From: Promethearchaeota archaeon
GTDB lineage: Archaea > Asgardarchaeota > Lokiarchaeia > Sigyniarchaeales > SOKP01
Length of the DNA: 64,000 bases
Assembly (NCBI GenBank): GCA_011364925.1
Contig: RDOA01000010.1
Location: 16,803 to 80,802 of the forward strand
Reading direction: 5' to 3'
Shown here: in pieces, positions 1 through 9,417 of the stretch
Numbering within the stretch: the first letter of the stretch is position 1
Layout: each line of letters opens with the position of its first letter
The notes under the pieces: generated by a model
What the model was told of the DNA's origin: nothing
The model's database searches: none
What the model saw: only the letters and a program-made list of their open reading frames with translations
Translations under genes and position numbers: made by a program

Positions 1-195
1 ATGCCAGAATTTACTCCGGAAGAAGCAAGACAAGGAGTCGCTGTAGTTCTATTAGCATATTTATCTGCTAAAAATGGAAGGATCACTAAAATGGAGGAAT
101 TGATGGATCTTTATAAAAAGGAAGGGACAAGGAGTATTTTAGAAGGACTTGGAGACGTCACTCAAATGAATTATGGCAATTTAAAATGGGATTAG
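1..195 (+). CDS. Gfo/Idh/MocA-family oxidoreductase, C-terminal fragment (5' end outside window)
   Basis: Only the last ~64 residues are present because the window opens inside the gene; the methionine at base 1 is internal. The segment is clearly homologous to the C-terminus of the complete Gfo/Idh/MocA oxidoreductase at 6774-7916: both have a P-x-F-x-P-E-[DE]-A motif, then LLAYLSA, then a D-L-Y-K-x-x-G-T tail. Members of this family are NAD(P)-dependent dehydrogenases of sugars, inositols or related cyclic substrates; the substrate cannot be told from this end. It converges on the GH5-like gene on the other strand with a 27-base gap. It is a paralog, not an exact repeat, of the later gene. 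Confidence 0.8.
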   Translation: MPEFTPEEARQGVAVVLLAYLSAKNGRITKMEELMDLYKKEGTRSILEGLGDVTQMNYGNLKWD

Positions 196-222
196 AAGAT
201 CATATGGTTAGATGGGATAAAT

Positions 223-2145
223 TTAAACTTTAGTTATTTTAACCGTATGAACTCCATTTTCTTTTATAATTATTGAGACTAATTGATCTCTTTTATCTCT
301 ATCTATTTCTCCTTCTGATAGGTCAATATTATAACCATTTGGGAAATGAATTTCTGGTATAAAAAGAACTGTCGAACCTTCTATAGACGCATCACCATAG
401 AATTCAAAATAAAAAAATCCTTCCTTCATTTTAAATTCCATTTTTAATGGATTACCTGTGCAAAAAAGGAAATGAGGACGACAGAAACCGCTTATTGCTC
501 TTCCGCCGCTATCAATATTCTCTGGGTTAATTCTTTGATCTAAACTATAAATTGATAAATCTTCAAAATTCCAATGGTCTCCCCATTCATTAGTATTATC
601 TGGAGTATAATTCCATTGTAAAGCATGTAACAAATTCGCATCTAATGCGTTATAATAATTATTAAGCGCTTTTATATGTGTTTTCCAAGCTTCACTTGGT
701 TCTGTTTTTAATTTCGTATAAGCTTCTTTATTATTTAGATCAAATGGTAATCCAAATTCTTCAATTATAGTAGGTATTCCTTTAAAAAAAGCATGCGAGT
801 AATTTTTAATTTGTTCTAATTGGGAAACGAACATCTGTCGTACGTTTTGCTTACCTATTACAGGAGTTCCTGTTATTATATTATAATTGGCTTTTAACAT
901 TGCTTTTTTTGTACCAGTTGTAGCTACATCATACCAATGAGCTGCATGTACGCTATTGTGAGGAACATCTAATTCTAACGACTCTCCTTTCAACACGCTT
1001 TCCATGGGTCCTGTAAGAAATATAATTGCATTTGGATATACTGAGCGAATTGCATCAGTGTAATTTTTAAGGAAAGGACTATAGTAATTTCGGTAAAAAT
1101 CTACTTTTTCTCCATTTTTATTAATGAAATAATCATTCTTCAAGATTTCTGGATTCCCAAGTTCATTTAAGTCCCATATACCCTCTTTTCTCCAAATATC
1201 TTCAAATCCTTCTAACCAACACGAAATCCTCCCTTGATTCAACTCGTCTTTTCTAGTTTCTTTAATACCAAACCTTTTAACCTCTTGATATCCAATAACT
1301 CTTGAATATCCTGCTCCTGTTAGCATTGCATCAATTGGAGTGAAAACATACCCCAAAACTTCGGATTTTCCTTTCCATTCGCTACCATCTACAAATTTGC
1401 CAATCCATCCTTCAGAAGGTTCATTCAAGATATCAAATCCTAAAACATGTGAATTATCCTTCAATCTTAATGCTACTTTTTTTACAGCATCAAAAAAATG
1501 ATTTTGTAAATAGTCTTGAATGTTTATTCCATTTATTCTGCAAGAGGGGGCATAATCTCTTCCTCCAAAAAATAAAGTCCACATCGTTCCATTAGCAAAT
1601 CTATATGTGTTTCCCATCCAATGCATTGGTAGATAATTGGATTGGTCCTTAGGATCGTATCTTTTTTGCATTGTTAGGGATGCTTCAGAGGATTCAAATT
1701 TAGTATAATCTAATCCTACTAATTCGAAAGTCCACCCTGGGGCACCATCTCCACCCGTCATTCTACTCCAAACATCTTGATGGACATCTATAAATATATA
1801 AAATCCAAATTCTCCAGCGATCTTTAATATTTCTTCAAGGTAATCTAAGTATCCATTATCGTATTCTTTTGGGCCACTATGTTCAATCGCTTCCCAAGTA
1901 ACTAGAAACCTAAGACAATTAAACCCCCAAGACTTTAATCGTGAGAAATGCTCATCTGCTTCTTTAAGGGAAAATGGTCGACCAATAAAAGAAACATCTC
2001 TATGATCTGAAAAATCACTTTTTAAATGGGTTGCACCATTAGGCAATATGGGGACTTTTGAGCTCCCTCCTAAATTTACGCCTCTTAAAAGCACAGTTCT
2101 ACCTTTCTCATCTGTGAACTGATTATTTTTTATTCTTAATGCCAT
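223..2145 (-). CDS. GH5-family glycosidase, endoglycoceramidase/steryl-glucosidase-like
   Basis: Retaining glycosidase of 640 residues. The N-terminal VLLRGVNLGG (19-28), the DVHQDVWSR/GGDGAPGW stretch (120-138), the NEP acid/base motif (E242) and the nucleophile in IIEEFG (E463, following E462) match the GH5 branch that contains endoglycoceramidases and fungal glucosylceramide or steryl-glucoside hydrolases. A C-terminal beta-sandwich (~555-640) fits the family architecture. There is no signal peptide, so it probably acts in the cytosol on glycolipids or small glucosides. It is divergent from the SDR gene at 2265, and the neighbouring SDR, sulfatase and oxidoreductase genes suggest a glycoside-catabolism cluster. 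Family assignment is firm; the exact substrate is inference. Confidence 0.85.
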   Translation of the reverse strand: MALRIKNNQFTDEKGRTVLLRGVNLGGSSKVPILPNGATHLKSDFSDHRDVSFIGRPFSLKEADEHFSRLKSWGFNCLRFLVTWEAIEHSGPKEYDNGYLDYLEEILKIAGEFGFYIFIDVHQDVWSRMTGGDGAPGWTFELVGLDYTKFESSEASLTMQKRYDPKDQSNYLPMHWMGNTYRFANGTMWTLFFGGRDYAPSCRINGINIQDYLQNHFFDAVKKVALRLKDNSHVLGFDILNEPSEGWIGKFVDGSEWKGKSEVLGYVFTPIDAMLTGAGYSRVIGYQEVKRFGIKETRKDELNQGRISCWLEGFEDIWRKEGIWDLNELGNPEILKNDYFINKNGEKVDFYRNYYSPFLKNYTDAIRSVYPNAIIFLTGPMESVLKGESLELDVPHNSVHAAHWYDVATTGTKKAMLKANYNIITGTPVIGKQNVRQMFVSQLEQIKNYSHAFFKGIPTIIEEFGLPFDLNNKEAYTKLKTEPSEAWKTHIKALNNYYNALDANLLHALQWNYTPDNTNEWGDHWNFEDLSIYSLDQRINPENIDSGGRAISGFCRPHFLFCTGNPLKMEFKMKEGFFYFEFYGDASIEGSTVLFIPEIHFPNGYNIDLSEGEIDRDKRDQLVSIIIKENGVHTVKITKV

Positions 2146-2264
2146 TTTTAAGGTGAAGTTTAATTTATTTGGAATCTTTACTTTTTATTTTACTCTCTTT
2201 CCATTAAAGTTTTATGAAATAAAATTCAATTCTAGAGTAAACACACATCATTAATCTTAGAAAA

Positions 2265-3014
2265 ATGAAATTAAAAGGTAAAACTGCTATTATAACAGGA
2301 TCTGGAGCGGGTATTGGCAGAGCAACCGCTCTTCTTTTCGCTAAGGAAGGGGCAAAAGTTTGCTGTAATTCATTAACTATGTCAGCTAAAAATACAGTAG
2401 CGAAAATTAATTCATCTGGAGGAGATGCAATATTTGTACAAGCAGATGTCTCAATAGAAGAGGAAGCGTATCAAATAATTGAACAAACAATTAACACTTA
2501 CGGTAATATAGATGTTTTATTTAATAATGCTGGTATTGTTCTCCCTGGGAGTGTTGATTCGATTTCTACAGAAGATTGGGATAGGACAATGGCTGTGAAT
2601 GTCAGAGGAATTTATCTCGTATCAAAATATGCAATTCCTTACTTAAAAAAATCTAAAGGAACAATAATAAATAATTCCTCTTCAGTAGCCTTTAAAGGTG
2701 TCACAAATAGAGCAGCGTATACTGCTTCAAAAGGAGCTGTATTATCCTTAACACGTGCTATGGCGGCAGATTATCTTGAGGATAATATACGCGTAAACGC
2801 TATTTGTCCTGGTACTACTGACACTCCTTCTCTAACTGAGAGAATTAAAAGTCGTGGAGGCGATTATAATAAAACTAGGCAAAACTATATTGATAGACAA
2901 CCACTAAAACGTCTTGGAAAGCCTGAAGAGATCGCAGAAGGTGTTTTGTTTCTTGCTACAAATAAATTTTGTACAGGTGTGAGCCTCCTAGTTGATGGAG
3001 GCATGACAATGTAA
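2265..3014 (+). CDS. Short-chain dehydrogenase/reductase (SDR)
   Basis: Classical SDR of 249 residues. The Rossmann motif TGSGAGIG lies at 11-18, NNAG at 87-90, the catalytic serine near 138-140, and the Y152-x3-K156 pair in YTASK. The C-terminal VDGGM ending is typical of FabG/glucose-dehydrogenase-like members that oxidise or reduce alcohols with NAD(P). It starts a forward pair with the sulfatase at 3053 (38-base gap), so the two are probably co-transcribed and the SDR may act on a sugar released in this cluster. It is about as distant from the second SDR at 4728-5507 as unrelated family members are, so a recent duplication is unlikely. The substrate is not predictable from sequence. Confidence 0.88.
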   Translation: MKLKGKTAIITGSGAGIGRATALLFAKEGAKVCCNSLTMSAKNTVAKINSSGGDAIFVQADVSIEEEAYQIIEQTINTYGNIDVLFNNAGIVLPGSVDSISTEDWDRTMAVNVRGIYLVSKYAIPYLKKSKGTIINNSSSVAFKGVTNRAAYTASKGAVLSLTRAMAADYLEDNIRVNAICPGTTDTPSLTERIKSRGGDYNKTRQNYIDRQPLKRLGKPEEIAEGVLFLATNKFCTGVSLLVDGGMTM

Positions 3015-3052
3015 ATAAAGTAGGAAATATACCATAAGTTTTTTGATTTATC

Positions 3053-4579
3053 ATGAATGAGAAAATGAATGTTCTATTTATAATATGTGACCAGCTCAGA
3101 GCTGATCACCTAGCTTGCTATGGAAATCCAGATATAAAAACACCCAATATTGATGCTTTTGCTGAGGGGGGGATAAGATTTGCAAATGCCTATTGTACTA
3201 ATCCCATATGTATGCCGAATCGATCAACTATTTTTACTGGAAAATATCCAAGTATTCATGGAGTTAGATGCGATGGCATAAATCTGGATACAAAAATCCC
3301 AACTTTTACGCAAACATTAAGAAAATGTGGATATCATACAAGCTCCATCGGAAAGATTCATCTAAATTGTTTAACTCCTCTTTTTAACCGAAAATTTAAC
3401 TCTGTGGAATCTTTGATCGGCTGGACTTTTCAGCCTAAGGAAAAACGTCCAGTCCTTCCCTCACCTTATTATGGATTGGACGAGGTAGATTTAGTTCTTG
3501 GACATGGGGATGCTGTTACAGGTCACTATCTTGATTGGTTAGAAGAAAGAAGTCCCGAATTAGTTGATTCGATAAAAAATAGAATACACAAGCTTTTTCA
3601 AAAATCATATTATGACACACAATTCCCCGTAGAATTATATCAAAGTTCATATATCACCGAAAAAACAATTGCTTTTTTCAAGAGATTTTCAGAAGGATAT
3701 TATGAAAATAAACATTTCTTTTTACATTGCTCATTTCCCGATCCCCACCATCCAGTTTGTCCTCCGGGAAAGTATAAAGATATGTATAATCCCGAGGAAT
3801 TGAATCTTTCTCCAAGCTTTAATAATACGTTAGATAACCATACAATCCTGGGAGAATATTTAGAAAACGCATATGACAATTCAGCCTACATTCGTAAAAC
3901 AAATGAAGAGGAAATAAGGAAGTTTTTAGCGTATACGTATGGAACAATTTCCTTGATTGACTTTAGTATAGGTCAGATATTAGCTGCTCTCTCTTCTTTT
4001 GGTCTAGATAAAAACACTATGGTGATTTTTACAAGCGATCACGGAGAGATTTGCGGCGATCATGGAATTATTTTTAAAGGAATGGTTCATTATCGTGGAA
4101 TTATTAATGTTCCCTTGATTTGGAATGTGCCTAATATTACTGAACAGAATTCTATTACAAATTCCTTAGCAAGTTCTATTGATATTCCCACTACACTTTT
4201 AAATTTGCTTGAGATCGATTGTAAATTTCATCCTCTTGGTATGCAAGGTCATGATTTAACTCCGATACTAAAAGATCCCAATTCTAAAGTAAGAGATCAA
4301 TGTATTATCGAAGAAGACGAGGATTTTAAGATGAAGAAAGGAATGTATCAGACACCAATGCGAGTTAGAACAATGGTATCTAAAGATTATAGAATTACAA
4401 TTTATCAAGGTCGAGAGGATACAGGAGAATTATATGATTTAAAAAATGATCCACATGAATGTAATAACTTATGGCATGATAAAGGTTCACAAGAATTAAG
4501 ATTTAAACTATTAAATAAATTACTTCATGAGATTATAAAAATTCAAAATCGTTATCCGGAGCCTATTGCTCATGCATAG
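3053..4579 (+). CDS. Sulfatase (formylglycine-dependent, alkaline phosphatase superfamily)
   Basis: 508-residue type I sulfatase. N-terminal metal ligands sit in the ICDQLRADH stretch (D13). The core C53-x-P-x-R57 motif (CMPNR) provides the cysteine that is oxidised to formylglycine. A second metal-binding motif SDHGE is at 328-332, K342 follows, and ELYDLKNDPHE near the C-terminus is the usual sulfatase ending. There is no signal peptide, so the enzyme is predicted cytosolic, unlike most sulfatases. An anaerobic maturase would be required; none is visible here (the radical SAM protein at 30832 is of another type). Paired with the upstream SDR. The substrate is probably a sulfated sugar, by context only. 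Confidence 0.88.
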   Translation: MNEKMNVLFIICDQLRADHLACYGNPDIKTPNIDAFAEGGIRFANAYCTNPICMPNRSTIFTGKYPSIHGVRCDGINLDTKIPTFTQTLRKCGYHTSSIGKIHLNCLTPLFNRKFNSVESLIGWTFQPKEKRPVLPSPYYGLDEVDLVLGHGDAVTGHYLDWLEERSPELVDSIKNRIHKLFQKSYYDTQFPVELYQSSYITEKTIAFFKRFSEGYYENKHFFLHCSFPDPHHPVCPPGKYKDMYNPEELNLSPSFNNTLDNHTILGEYLENAYDNSAYIRKTNEEEIRKFLAYTYGTISLIDFSIGQILAALSSFGLDKNTMVIFTSDHGEICGDHGIIFKGMVHYRGIINVPLIWNVPNITEQNSITNSLASSIDIPTTLLNLLEIDCKFHPLGMQGHDLTPILKDPNSKVRDQCIIEEDEDFKMKKGMYQTPMRVRTMVSKDYRITIYQGREDTGELYDLKNDPHECNNLWHDKGSQELRFKLLNKLLHEIIKIQNRYPEPIAHA

Positions 4580-4727
4580 AATAAAATTCGCTAAACAAAG
4601 GGTCTTTTAAATCTTAATAGCCGTGTATTCTTTTTTTTAACCGCGTCGATTACATCATATATTGCGCTTATTGGTTTTTCGAATTTCGTTCCAAAAGTAT
4701 TTATTTGTCTTATTGAAAATTTACAAC

Positions 4728-5507
4728 TTATTGTGTAGTCCATCCACCATCTAAACGTAAATCGGCACCTGTCATATATGAAGATTCATTACTTGCTAAG
4801 AAAAGAATTCCATAAGCAATCTCTTCAGGTGTAGCCCAACGTCCCAGAACTCCTTCTTCTTCAAATTCTTTCTTTACTTCTTCATATGATATGCCTCTAT
4901 CACGAGCTTGTTTTGCAACATCACTCTGTAACATCGGCGTATCTGTTGCTCCAGGCGAAACACTATTAACTCTAACATTATATGGGGCTAAATCCAATGC
5001 TAACGCCCTCGTATACCCAAGAACTCCTGCTTTCGTTGAACAATAATTAGCATGAGCTGTTTGGCCGATATGAGCCGCAACAGAAGCTAGAGTTATTATT
5101 GATCCAAACTTCTGTTTTTTAAAGTAGGGTACTGCGTATTTACAGGTATAATGAGTTCCCTTTAAATTCACATTGATTAATAAGTCATAATCAGCATCTG
5201 GAAAAGTCTCAACTGGACCAACTCTTACAACTCCGGCATTTACAACTAACACGTCAATTTTTTTAAATATTTTAATGATATGGTCCATCATTTCTTTTAC
5301 TTCTTCAGGTTTAGTCACATCAATTTTCATGATTGTAGTCCTATTTTGTTCATCATCCTTTAATATATCAAATGTCTCTCTTAATCCTTCCTCATCAATA
5401 TCGGAGAGAATCTGAATTGCTCCTTCTTGAGCAAATAACTTAGCAGTAGCCCGACCTATGCCTGATGCGGCTCCTGTTATGACAACCACTTTATCTTCCA
5501 TTCGCAT
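4728..5507 (-). CDS. Short-chain dehydrogenase/reductase (SDR)
   Basis: Classical SDR of 259 residues: TGAASGIG at 11-18, NAG at 90-92, S142, Y155-x3-K159 (YCSTK), and LDGGWT at the C-terminus. The NAD(P)-binding acidic residue after beta-2 (SDIDE, ~35-39) favours NAD(H). It lies 12 bases downstream of the M24 peptidase-family gene, so the two form an operon. Either Met1 or Met3 may be the start (MRMEDK). FabG/glucose-1-dehydrogenase-like proteins are the nearest general group; I cannot name a substrate. Confidence 0.87.
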   Translation of the reverse strand: MRMEDKVVVITGAASGIGRATAKLFAQEGAIQILSDIDEEGLRETFDILKDDEQNRTTIMKIDVTKPEEVKEMMDHIIKIFKKIDVLVVNAGVVRVGPVETFPDADYDLLINVNLKGTHYTCKYAVPYFKKQKFGSIITLASVAAHIGQTAHANYCSTKAGVLGYTRALALDLAPYNVRVNSVSPGATDTPMLQSDVAKQARDRGISYEEVKKEFEEEGVLGRWATPEEIAYGILFLASNESSYMTGADLRLDGGWTTQ

Positions 5508-5519
5508 ATAAAATCATCT

Positions 5520-6653
5520 CTATTTTACTATTATTTGTTTATCGAGTTTAGATAACCGCTCACATCCAGTACCACTAACTCGATAGCAATCCTCTATTCC
5601 TACCAAACCCTGGCCCCGAACATTAAGCCATACTTCAAGATCAAGAACCATATTTTCTTCAAAAGGAACATCCATTGCACCACCAGGTCCAAATAAATGC
5701 GTTTCCTCACATTCTAATCCTATACTGTGGGCAGTAATAAGGTAAAATCCCCTCTTAGTCAGTGACTTTAAAAAATTTGTTGCCTCTTCTCTAAATTCTT
5801 TTGCATTTACCCCAGGCTTAATATTATCAGCACAATATTCTTGAACTTGAATCATATAATCCATTGCTTCTTGAGCTTTTTTAGGAACTTCACCAATTAC
5901 CACTCCTCGACTAACATCAGAAATATATCCCTCCCATACAGCACCAAAATCAAATCTCACTATGTCATTTGGAGTAACTGGAGTCCCTAACCCAGGTGCT
6001 TCCGGATCTGAAGGGCCAATATTCATAGTCAAATGATCCCATCCCCACGCACCTTCATCTACTATAGTCCTTCTTGCAATTTGCAATAACTCAGTATCCT
6101 TCACACCTAACTCAACCGCTTCAATGCATTTTTCTATAGCTTTTTCTGCAACTTCAGTAGATTTCTTTATTCTTCGTATTTCTTCTTCAGTTTTAATCAA
6201 TCGCATTTCAATAAATGTTTGATCTCCATTAACGAATTTTGCATTAGGAAATTTAGGTCTTAAAGCCTCAGATTGATATCGTGGCATATACGATTCAAAA
6301 CCTATAGTTTTGTTCCCTAAATTCCATTCTTCAATTTTTTCTAATAACTTTTTTACAGCACCTTCTAAGGACCCTACACGAAAAACATCGCTAGGAGGGA
6401 CCCAGGAAAACTCTTTTACACTATCATACAACGACCACACAATAGCACTTTCCTCACCATCTCTACGGACCATAGAAAGATTAGGATATTGATTTGATAA
6501 TACATAGAGAATCGGATTGGGTGCAACATGAGTAACTGGGAGCCCTGTTGTATAAAATACATTTACAGGCGTCGAAGCTATCAGTAGATCAATGTTATTT
6601 TTAGTGAGTATCTCTTTCGCTCTATTTTTATCATAACCAATTGGTTCTGCCAT
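5520..6653 (-). CDS. M24-family metallopeptidase (Xaa-Pro aminopeptidase/creatinase-like)
   Basis: 377 residues with the two-domain layout of prolidases: a creatinase-type N-domain (~8-150) and a pita-bread catalytic domain (~160-377). All five metal ligands can be placed: D235, D246 (spaced 11), H309 in AHSIG, E340 in LEVW and E354 in GIEDC. The usual GHGIG and EPG contexts are altered, so it may be a diverged member, perhaps a C-N hydrolase of the creatinase type rather than a true Xaa-Pro dipeptidase. It is the first gene of an operon with the SDR downstream and diverges from the Gfo/Idh gene at 6774 across a short AT-rich promoter region. Confidence 0.85.
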   Translation of the reverse strand: MAEPIGYDKNRAKEILTKNNIDLLIASTPVNVFYTTGLPVTHVAPNPILYVLSNQYPNLSMVRRDGEESAIVWSLYDSVKEFSWVPPSDVFRVGSLEGAVKKLLEKIEEWNLGNKTIGFESYMPRYQSEALRPKFPNAKFVNGDQTFIEMRLIKTEEEIRRIKKSTEVAEKAIEKCIEAVELGVKDTELLQIARRTIVDEGAWGWDHLTMNIGPSDPEAPGLGTPVTPNDIVRFDFGAVWEGYISDVSRGVVIGEVPKKAQEAMDYMIQVQEYCADNIKPGVNAKEFREEATNFLKSLTKRGFYLITAHSIGLECEETHLFGPGGAMDVPFEENMVLDLEVWLNVRGQGLVGIEDCYRVSGTGCERLSKLDKQIIVK

Positions 6654-6773
6654 TTTAACATACCTATTTACTCTTAATTACTGATAAAAAATACATATTC
6701 CATTAAAAATGTTTAATTTTAAATTTTTTTTACTATAATAAGCCTAATTAAAATTGAATGATTTTTGATCTCT

Positions 6774-7916
6774 ATGGATAGTGTCAATTATGGATTAGTT
6801 GGTATTGGAAATACGGTCAATTCTGCGTGGCCATATCACTTTGCGGGTACAAAGGATAATCCGAAAATAAATTTTACGTCAGTATTTGACATTGATACCA
6901 AAAAAGGGAAAAAGTTAGCTAATTTCTTTAATCTTAAATTTTATGACTCCTATGAAGCAATGTTGGAAAGTGACATTGATGCAGTACTTATTTTGGTTCC
7001 GCATCACGCTCATGAGGAAGTTGTCGTTAAGGCAGCAGAAGCTGGGAAGCATATATTATGCGAAAAACCTATGGCGACTACTCTTGAGGGATGTGATCGT
7101 ATGATTGAAGTAACAAAGAAAGTAGGAGTGAAATTTATGATAGCTGAAAATCACCGATTTCTGCCAGTACATCAATCTATCTATGATTTTGTTAAGGAAG
7201 GATTTATTGGGAATCCTTTTATGGTTCGGACCTTTGAAGGAGTTCATGAGACTCATAATGTCAAAAATCCTAAATCATGGAAAGCCAGTATTAAAAAAGC
7301 GGGAGGAGGAGCATTAATGGATATGGGGGTACATAAATTTGCTACACTCAACTGGATTTTAAATGATAAAGTAGAGTCAGCTTATTGTTGGCTCACAAAA
7401 CAATTGACTGATTTACCAGAAAAAGCCGAGGATAACGCATTTATCTTCTTAAAATATCAAACGGGTATTATAGTTGAGTGTACCTTAAGTTTTACAATCA
7501 ATTCTACACCCTCAAATCATCTAGAAATTTATGGAACAAAAGGGAGTTTGATAGAAAATCATTCTTGGAAGGATCCTATAAGATTATATTCGTCCAAAAA
7601 GTTAGATGCTAACAAATACGAAGGGTGGTACTTACCAAAAATTAATCATGGACCCTTTCCAAAATACTATTTTATATCAATGGGTATTGAGGATACTTAC
7701 TTTACAGAATGCATTCTTGAGGACAAGGACCCAGATTTTAAGCCAGAGGATGCCAAAGAAGCGGTTGCTACGGCACTTTTAGCTTATTTATCTGCTATTA
7801 AAGGAAAAACTACTAATATGGATGAAATAATTGATCTTTATAAGACAAAAGGGACAAAAACTATTTTTGAACAGTTACCAAAAGCTATACAAACAAATAC
7901 AATTTTGGACAAATAA
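6774..7916 (+). CDS. Gfo/Idh/MocA-family NAD(P)-dependent oxidoreductase
   Basis: About 380 residues. The N-terminal Rossmann motif is GLVGIGN, CEKPM carries the conserved lysine of the EKP motif, and GGALMDMGVHK provides the D/H catalytic pair of the C-terminal domain. Family members oxidise sugars, inositols or sugar acids, or hydrolyse glycosides by an NAD mechanism. I prefer ATG at 6774 over an in-frame TTG at 6765 because the Rossmann strand begins right after MDSVNYG. The C-terminal ~55 residues strongly resemble the fragment at 1-195, so two paralogs bracket the glycosidase/sulfatase cluster. A T-run follows the stop. Confidence 0.88.
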   Translation: MDSVNYGLVGIGNTVNSAWPYHFAGTKDNPKINFTSVFDIDTKKGKKLANFFNLKFYDSYEAMLESDIDAVLILVPHHAHEEVVVKAAEAGKHILCEKPMATTLEGCDRMIEVTKKVGVKFMIAENHRFLPVHQSIYDFVKEGFIGNPFMVRTFEGVHETHNVKNPKSWKASIKKAGGGALMDMGVHKFATLNWILNDKVESAYCWLTKQLTDLPEKAEDNAFIFLKYQTGIIVECTLSFTINSTPSNHLEIYGTKGSLIENHSWKDPIRLYSSKKLDANKYEGWYLPKINHGPFPKYYFISMGIEDTYFTECILEDKDPDFKPEDAKEAVATALLAYLSAIKGKTTNMDEIIDLYKTKGTKTIFEQLPKAIQTNTILDK

Positions 7917-7951
7917 TTCATACTCTTATATCACGATAAATTGGCTGAGGC

Positions 7952-7960
7952 TTTTTTTTT
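7952..7960 (+). terminator. T-tract terminator after the Gfo/Idh gene
   Basis: Nine consecutive T residues on the coding strand about 35 bases after the stop codon, preceded by a GC-richer GGCTGAGGC. Archaeal intrinsic termination needs little more than a U-rich run, so this fits. Confidence 0.45.
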
Positions 7961-8031
7961 ATATAGTAATTCTTGTGTATTTTCTTTAATTCGAAAATTC
8001 TTCAAGATGAGTCCTCATTTCAAAAGGTTTT

Positions 8032-8328
8032 ATTGACAATCCTAAGATAGATAATCTAATTGAGGGACCATTAACTCAAGCCACTTCTATCCCTAATATT
8101 AAAGAATTTTCGATCCGACCTCTTTCTGAAGATGAGCTTTTCATCCTAAAATGTGAATCTGTAAAAGATGAATATATGACCATGATAAACGATGTACATA
8201 CTGTTTTAAATAACTGTGAAGGATTATCTAATGATCAAAAATTAGAATATTGTAATAGTGAACGCCACTATATGAAACAGTACATGAAATTTTCTCTAAT
8301 TAAGATTAATAGATGTTTGTCTGATTAA
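8032..8328 (+). CDS. Small unknown protein, possibly ATT-initiated, or a 5'-damaged gene
   Basis: An open frame of 106 codons runs from 8011 to a TAA at 8326-8328, but its first ATG is far inside (8174 region). The coding-like part begins at the in-frame ATT at 8032, which lies 3-4 bases after AAAAGGT, a plausible Shine-Dalgarno. The predicted ~98-residue product is hydrophilic and acidic with several Cys, no membrane helix and no motif I recognise. Alternatively an ATG at 8007 (MSPHFKR) would join this frame after a one-base shift near 8026-8031, making it a frameshifted gene. It fills most of the 470-base gap between the Gfo/Idh and nitroreductase genes. Confidence 0.4.
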   Translation: MDNPKIDNLIEGPLTQATSIPNIKEFSIRPLSEDELFILKCESVKDEYMTMINDVHTVLNNCEGLSNDQKLEYCNSERHYMKQYMKFSLIKINRCLSD

Positions 8329-8404
8329 TATTAAATTATAATGGTTAAAGTTAATAACGTAAAAACTCTTAGATTTCTAAGAATATTTGGTAAATTACAT
8401 TATT

Positions 8405-9268
8405 ATGCAATTCTCGAAATCTATAATAGATATAATAAAGGAACGGACTTCTTGGAGAACATATTCGAAAGGATCGCTTGAAGATACTGCCAAAGATCAA
8501 ATTAGGCAGATCTTGAAGCTAAAAGATTTCAACAGTCCTTTTAGTGAAAGAGCCGGAAAATGTCGATTTGAACTAATTAGCGTCCCTGAATTTGATCCAG
8601 AAGAAAAGAAAAAGATAGGAACTTACGGAATAATAAAAGGAGCTCAAGAATTCATTGTTGGAGCAACAGAAAAAACTAATTATTACCGAGAGGATTATGG
8701 ATATCTTATGGAAGCCATAATACTATCTGCTACTGATATAGGCTTAGCTACATGTTGGTTGGGAGGTTTCTTCAATAAAAGTTTATTCTCCAGTAAAATT
8801 CACTGCCAAACTAACGAAATCGTCCCAGCAATATCACCAATCGGGTATCAAGCAGAAAAAAGGCGGAGAAGCGAAAAAGTTATACGCTCATTCATCAAAG
8901 CTGATGCGAGATATTCGTGGGATAAACTATTTTTTGAAGTAGATTTTTCGAATTCTCTTTCTCAAAAGAAAGCTGGAGAATACGGAATACCATTGGAGAT
9001 GGTTCGTTTAGGGCCCTCAGCGGGTAATAGGCAACCATGGAGAATCGTGAAAGAAAAAGATAAAGATAACATTCATTTTTATGTAAAATTTAACAAGAAC
9101 AAACAAGATAAGGTATATAATCAGTTTGTACGCCTCGACATAGGGATCTCAATCTGCCATTTCGACCTTACAGCAAAAGAAATTGGATTGAAAGGAAGGT
9201 GGGAATTTGAGGAGCCAAATATAGAAAAATCGGATGAATTGGCCTATGTTGCGTCTTGGATAAGCTAA
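8405..9268 (+). CDS. Nitroreductase-family protein, TM1586-like double-domain type
   Basis: About 287 residues from the ATG at 8405 (an upstream in-frame TTG at 8387 adds six residues and is less likely). The N-terminal RTSWRTYSKGSL and the later RLGPSAGNRQPWRIV are the two FMN-phosphate and ring-binding signatures of nitroreductase folds; here both repeats are in one chain, as in the TM1586-type subfamily where one polypeptide makes the dimer-like unit. Expected to bind FMN and reduce small electrophiles with NAD(P)H in the cytosol. It stands alone, with gaps on both sides. Family call is good; substrate unknown. Confidence 0.75.
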   Translation: MQFSKSIIDIIKERTSWRTYSKGSLEDTAKDQIRQILKLKDFNSPFSERAGKCRFELISVPEFDPEEKKKIGTYGIIKGAQEFIVGATEKTNYYREDYGYLMEAIILSATDIGLATCWLGGFFNKSLFSSKIHCQTNEIVPAISPIGYQAEKRRRSEKVIRSFIKADARYSWDKLFFEVDFSNSLSQKKAGEYGIPLEMVRLGPSAGNRQPWRIVKEKDKDNIHFYVKFNKNKQDKVYNQFVRLDIGISICHFDLTAKEIGLKGRWEFEEPNIEKSDELAYVASWIS

Positions 9269-9417
9269 AATTGATAATTTCTAAAGAAACTACATATTTG
9301 TCAAACCTCCAAAACTTCTCTTATTTTAATATTATTAATCGTTTTAAAAGTTTTAAAAACAAGATTTAATGATTTTCTTTTATTTAAGACTGAATAAACT
9401 CTTACGTATTTTTAATA

